Below the pieces are notes generated by a model. That model did no database searches and was not told the origin of the DNA. It saw nothing but the letters and a program-made list of their open reading frames with translations. From NCBI GenBank assembly GCA_963920705.1, contig OY987226.1:17176501-17240500 (forward strand): a stretch of DNA of 64,000 bases. Reading direction: 5' to 3'. The stretch comes from Odiellus spinosus. Its lineage: Eukaryota; Arthropoda; Arachnida; Opiliones; Phalangiidae. Each line of letters opens with the position of its first letter. Position 1 is the first letter of the stretch. Both the position numbers and the translations under genes were made by a program. Positions 59,454 to 64,000 of the stretch are shown piece after piece.

Positions 59454-60158
59454 AAGCAAGGGTTTGTAAAATTAATTTGGACAAACTAGTATGATTTTTA
59501 AAATTTGGGCAAGGTTAGAGAATTTATAGTTTGCTCAAATCAAGTTGAACAAAACCTTTTTGGGTTAACTCGTAAGATATTTTAAAGTTGGACAAGGTTA
59601 GGTTTGTAAATCAATTTTGGAGATTCAAGAAGATGAAAGCTGGGCAAATAATTTTGGGCAATTTTTGCCAATTACTTCGAATATCATTATTAGTTTGAAA
59701 AAGTAAAATCGTGCGAATAGGACTTTGTAACCAAATAGCAAAGTGAGTATAAAACCTATAGTTTCGTACACGCTAAAACTTCAAACTGATTCTGACTTTA
59801 AAATACGTAGTTAGTTTCAAGTCGGGTCGTCATAGAAAATAAAGCTAAAGGCCCTTTTATCACGAAGTAAACAAAACCTTGAGATAAGGGTAAGCCAATA
59901 GTTTGGTAGGCGCTGTAAAATCAGTATTGCACATAGCTGAGGATCCCCATTATTAAAGGGACAAGAAAACCTTGGATTCGATAATATAAGAGTTAAAATG
60001 TTTTAAGGATTGAAAAGAGGGTAAAAAAAATAAATAAAAAATAAAAAAAATGATTATAAATGGACCTAGTTTAAACGAGTGCTCATGTTCATTTCTAGAT
60101 ATTTAATTATTAATAAATAATAATAATTATAAAGAATAACTATATTAAAATGACTTAC

Positions 60159-60278
60159 CGAAGCGAAAAAAATATTCTTAGAACCCGGTAGGGTTCTATG
60201 TATTGGGCCCATCATCATCTGTAATGTTATTTTGATTTCCTTAAAAAAATGGACCTTTAGCCAATCAGAACGCTCCAT
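60159..60278 (-). CDS. Candidate upstream exon, 40 codons
   Basis: An open frame from ATG (context GAAATGG) runs to a strong donor TCG|GTAAGT in phase 0. It includes MMMGPIHRTLPGSKN and ends FFAS. It could be another distal leader for ankyrin exon 2 or part of a different minus-strand gene. No family is recognised. Confidence 0.18.
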
Positions 60279-60509
60279 TTCCCCATTGAAATAACATTAA
60301 AATCGACTCTTTCGAGGACATGTCCCTTGCATCGCAGAACTAAAAGAGGAATTATTTGTTACAGATATAATCACTTTTAAATGGTAGAGCAAGGTTCGAA
60401 TGTTGAACTTTTCAAGTTTCATTTAAAAATATTAAGTCTAAGTATTTTAAAATTAATTCTGAAGTTGACCCTTTTTTTGGTACTTAGCTGGTTTCGCGCA
60501 TGGCCAAAT

Positions 60510-61020
60510 TCGTAATGTTATTCTATGGGATTTGGTTTTTTGAAAGTGGCTTACCTTTCAGATTTATTTTCTAATACTTCCGGATATTTTTCAGACTTGG
60601 ATTTTCCGTGTGGTATGAATTAAGTTTCGAGCTTCATTTTAAGACTAATTTCATAATTTTACACCGATTAGTTGGCCCACAGTCTATTCATGAAAACGGA
60701 GGAAAAAGTAAGGCGGAGAAATAGATTCGCCAAAAACCTAAGCCTAATTTGACAAATTAGGCTTAGGTTTTATATGGCTTTTTAAAATCACGAGCACGAG
60801 CGCGCGCGCTTGATTTGGAGGCTATGGGTATTGAACTCTAATGACTTAATTTCTCCTTCTTCATATTTTCGCCGTTTATAGACTGTGACCAAACTAATCG
60901 GTATAAAATTATGAAATTAGTCTTAAAATAAAGCCTGTAAAATATTTGGAAGCATTAGAAAATAAATCTGAAAGGTAAGTCTCTTGCAAAAAATCTAAAT
61001 CTCATAGAATAACATTAATT
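60510..61020. mobile_element. Large palindromic element, family C
   Basis: GTAATGTTATTCTATGGGAT..CTTACCTTTCAGATTTATTT faces AAATAAATCTGAAAGGTAAG..CTCATAGAATAACATTA. The centre holds a perfect-looking hairpin of CCTAAGCCTAATTTG and its complement (60739-60769). About 510 bases, no coding capacity. Confidence 0.8.
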
Positions 61021-61099
61021 TTCAATTTCTCCGCCTTAAAAGTACTCTCCTTTTTAAAAATGAGTGAAATTCCGAACGACTTGCCATTCCGAACGGCAA

Positions 61100-63355
61100 T
61101 AAGGAAGGTATTAACATCAAAAATAATGAAAAAATTAATTGGAATTTGGTTTAAAGGGCAATGGGGAAAATATAAAGATTTCGCTGCGGCTGTCGGAGGT
61201 ATTAACATCAAAATTGCTGAAATGATTAATTTAAATTTGGTTTAAAGGGCAATGGGGAAAATATAAAGATTTCACTGCGGCTGTCGGAGGTATTAACATC
61301 AAAATTGATGAAAAATTTAATTTAAATTTGGTTTAAAGGGCAATGGGGAAAATATAATGATTTCGCTGCGGCTCTCGGAGGTATTAACATCAAAATCGAT
61401 GAAAAAATTCATTTTAATTGGGTTTAAAGGGCAATGGGGAAAATATAATGATTTCGCTGCGGCTGTCGGAGGTATTAACATAAAAAATTATGAAAAAATT
61501 AATTTTAATTGGGATTAAAGGGCACTGGTAAAAATATAGAGATTTGACTGGAATCAAGTGCGGCTGCCGCAGCTATTAACATCAAAAATTATGAAAAAAT
61601 TAATTTTAATTGGGATTAAAGGGCACTGGTAAAAATGTAGAGATTTTACTGAATCGAGTGCGGCTCCCCCAGCTATTAACATCAAAAATAATGTAAAAAT
61701 TAATTTTAATTGGGATTAAAGGGCAATGTTAAAATGTAGAGATTTGACTGAATCAAATGCGGCTCCCCCAGCTATTAACATCAAAAATAATGTAAAAAAT
61801 TTTTTTAATTGGAATTAAAGGGCAATGGTAAAAATGTAGAGATTTGACTGAATCAAGTGCGGCTGCCCCAGCTATTATCTTCAAAAATAATGTAAAAATT
61901 AATTTTAATTGGGATTAAAGGGCAATGGTAAAAATGTAGAGATTTGACTGAATCAAGTGCGGCTGCCCTAGCTATTAACATCAAAAATAATGAAAAAATT
62001 AATTTTAATTGGGATTAAAGGGCACTGGTAAAAATGTAGAGGTTTGACTGAATCAAGTGAGGCTGCCCCAGCTATTAACATCAAAAATAATGAAAAAATA
62101 AATTTTAATTGGGATTAAAGGGCACTGGTAAAAATGTTGAAATTTGACTGAATCAGGTGAGGCTGCCCCAGCTATTAACATCAAAAATTGTGAAATAATT
62201 AATTTTAATTGGGTTTAAAGGGCAATGGTAAAAATGTAGAGATCTGACTGAATCAAGTGCGGCTGCCCCAGCTGTTAACATCAAAAATTGTGAAAAAAAT
62301 CATTTTAATTGGGTTTAAAGGGCAATGGTAAAAATGTAGAGATCTGGCTGAATCAAGTGCGGCTGCCGCAGCTGTTAACATCAAAAATTGTGAAAAAATT
62401 AATTTTAATTGGGTTTAAAGGGCAATGGTAAAAATTTAGAGATCTGACTGAATCAAGTGAGGTTGCCCCAGCTATTAACATCAAAAATTATGAAAAAGTT
62501 AATTTTAATTGGGATTAAAGGGCAATGGTAAAAATGTAGAGATTTGACTGAATCAAGTGCGGCTGCCCCAGCTATTAACATCAAAAATAATGTAAAAATT
62601 AATTTTAATTGGGATTAAAGGGCAATGGTAAAAATGTAGAGATTTGACTGAATCAAGTGCGGCTGCCCCAGCTATTAACATCAAAAATAATGTAAAAATT
62701 AATTTTAATTGGGATTAAAGGGCAATGGTAAAAATGTAGAGATTTGACTGAATCAAGTGCGGCTGCCCCAGCTATTAACATCAAAAATAATGTAAAAATT
62801 AATTTTAATTGGGATTAAAGGGCACTGGTAAAAATGTAGAGATTTGACTGAATCAAGTGCAGCTGCCCCAGCTATTAACATCAAAAATAATGTAAAAATT
62901 AATTTTAATTGGGATTAAAGGGCAATGTTAAAATGTAGAGATTTGACTGAATCAAGTGCGGCTGCCGCAGCTATTAACATCAAAAATAATGAAAAAATTA
63001 ATTTTAATTGGGATTAAAGGGCAATGGTAAAAATGTAGAGATTTGACTGAATCAAGTGCGGCTGCCCCAGCTATTAACATCAAAAATAATGAAAAAATTA
63101 ATTTTAATTGGGATTAAAGGGCAATGTTAAAATGTAGAGATTTGACTGAATCAAGTGCGGCTGCCGCAGCTATTAACATCAAAAATAATGTAAAAATTAG
63201 TTTTAATTGGGATTAAAGGGCAATGGTAAAAATGTAGAGATTTGACTGAATCAAGTGCGGCTGCCGCAGCTATTAACATTTAAAATTATGAAAAAATTAA
63301 TTTTAATTGGGTTTAAAGGGCAATGGTAAAAATGTAGAGATTTGACTGAATCACT
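61100..63355. repeat. Long tandem array, 91- then 100-base units, about 23 copies
   Basis: Every unit contains TTAAAGGGCAATGG and GGCTG..GCTATTAACATCAAAA. The first four units are about 91 bases (GGGGAAAATATA, TCGGAGGTATTAACATC). Later units are 100 bases, with an added GACTGAATCAAGTGC block. 100 is not a multiple of three, so it is not coding. Confidence 0.97.
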
Positions 63356-63405
63356 TTTTAAAGGGCTAGTCTTTTAATATAGAAGTTAACACTTTCGTGT
63401 TAGAC

Positions 63406-63571
63406 TGAAGTGACAGATATTATATCAAAAATGTCTTTGCGAACAAAGACCCAGAAGGACATGTTATGGCCTTGAATGTCTGAAGTGACAGATATTATAT
63501 CAAAAATGTCTTTGCGAACAAAGACCCAGAAGGACATGTTATGGCCTTGAATGTCTGAAGTGACAGATATT
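63406..63571. repeat. 75-base tandem duplication, 2.2 copies
   Basis: TGAAGTGACAGATATTATAT.. repeated exactly at a 75-base spacing, with a partial third copy. Contains GTCTTTGCGAACAAAGAC, an inverted repeat. Confidence 0.95.
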
Positions 63572-63715
63572 TAATTTTCTTTTAAAACATTAAATTTAAA
63601 TACAATTAAATTTTCTTTTAAAACATGAAATTTAAATACAATTAAATTTTCTTTTAAAACATGAAATTTAAATACAATTAGATTTTCTTTTAAAACGAAA
63701 TTTAAATATAATCAC
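63572..63715. repeat. 36-base tandem repeat, about 4 copies
   Basis: Units AATTTTCTTTTAAAACATGA plus AATTTAAATACAATTA, immediately after the 75-base repeat. Confidence 0.93.
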
Positions 63716-64000
63716 AATCTGGCACGATTTAGAGTTTCAAATTTCAATACAACTGATTTTATTCACTCGGAAATATTTAAGAAAAACATAACAGACGATT
63801 TTCTCCCATTGACGCTTAACGTTAAATTTCGCTTGATTATTTTTCAGGGATTACGTGTCAAACAAAAGGAAACTTTTCGTTCGATAGAAAAATATACTTA
63901 ATTTAGCTTTGGCTTTAGGCTAGACTCAAATTTCTATGATCTGATCTCATACCTTAATTGGATAATGTTTTCTATGGATAATGCTTTATTATAACTCTTC

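Noticed and set aside
61060-61245. 61-codon plus-strand frame at the start of the long array
   Set aside because: It runs into the tandem array and is not kept in later units, whose 100-base length breaks the frame.

Overview
The window is a piece of AT-rich animal nuclear DNA. It is dominated by one large, intron-rich gene on the minus strand: an ankyrin of the ankyrin-2/3, Ank2 and UNC-44 type. I could reconstruct 26 coding exons by hand from 42008 down to 364, with GT..AG boundaries and matching phases throughout. They give about 1575 codons and cover, in order, a short N-terminus, the full set of 24 ankyrin repeats, a two-exon linker, ZU5-A, ZU5-B, UPA, a death domain and the first part of the C-terminal tail. 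The last exon ends on a splice donor at 363, so the 3' end lies outside the window. Motif wording in the linker, ZU5 and UPA looks most like protostome, perhaps arthropod, ankyrins. That placement is an inference from remembered family features, and I cannot name a species.

Layout. 1-6333 holds the UPA, death-domain and tail exons, with minisatellites in the introns. 6334-20570 holds ZU5 exons separated by two very large introns. 20571-32940 holds the first ZU5 exon and the linker exons, again in large introns that carry foldback repeats. 33359-37273 is a compact block coding the ankyrin repeats, most of it with introns of only 76-120 bases. The usual start exon ([11 protein letters not shown]) is at 41976-42008. 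42009-64000 is upstream, non-coding sequence: minisatellites, miniature inverted-repeat elements and a possible distant alternative promoter near 58.8-59.3 kb.

The most interesting parts are possible alternative ankyrin isoforms. (1) A second first exon at 37755-38060 encodes two hydrophobic segments and a 13-residue proline/valine repeat, and ends on a phase-0 donor that joins exactly to the first repeat exon. This predicts a membrane-anchored ankyrin. (2) The exon that ends ZU5-A stays open for 91 codons past its donor and then stops, giving a basic, asparagine-rich alternative tail. (3) A 93-base phase 1-1 cassette exon candidate lies in the linker region. (4) Two exons have pairs of in-frame donors exactly 15 bases apart.

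The rest is repeats: about a dozen independent tandem arrays (units of 22-100 bases) and at least seven dispersed, mostly palindromic element families. One element has inserted cleanly into a minisatellite with a 5-base target duplication. I found no tRNA, rRNA, CRISPR or bacterial-type feature. Most open frames in the introns and upstream region look like chance or repeat-derived frames.
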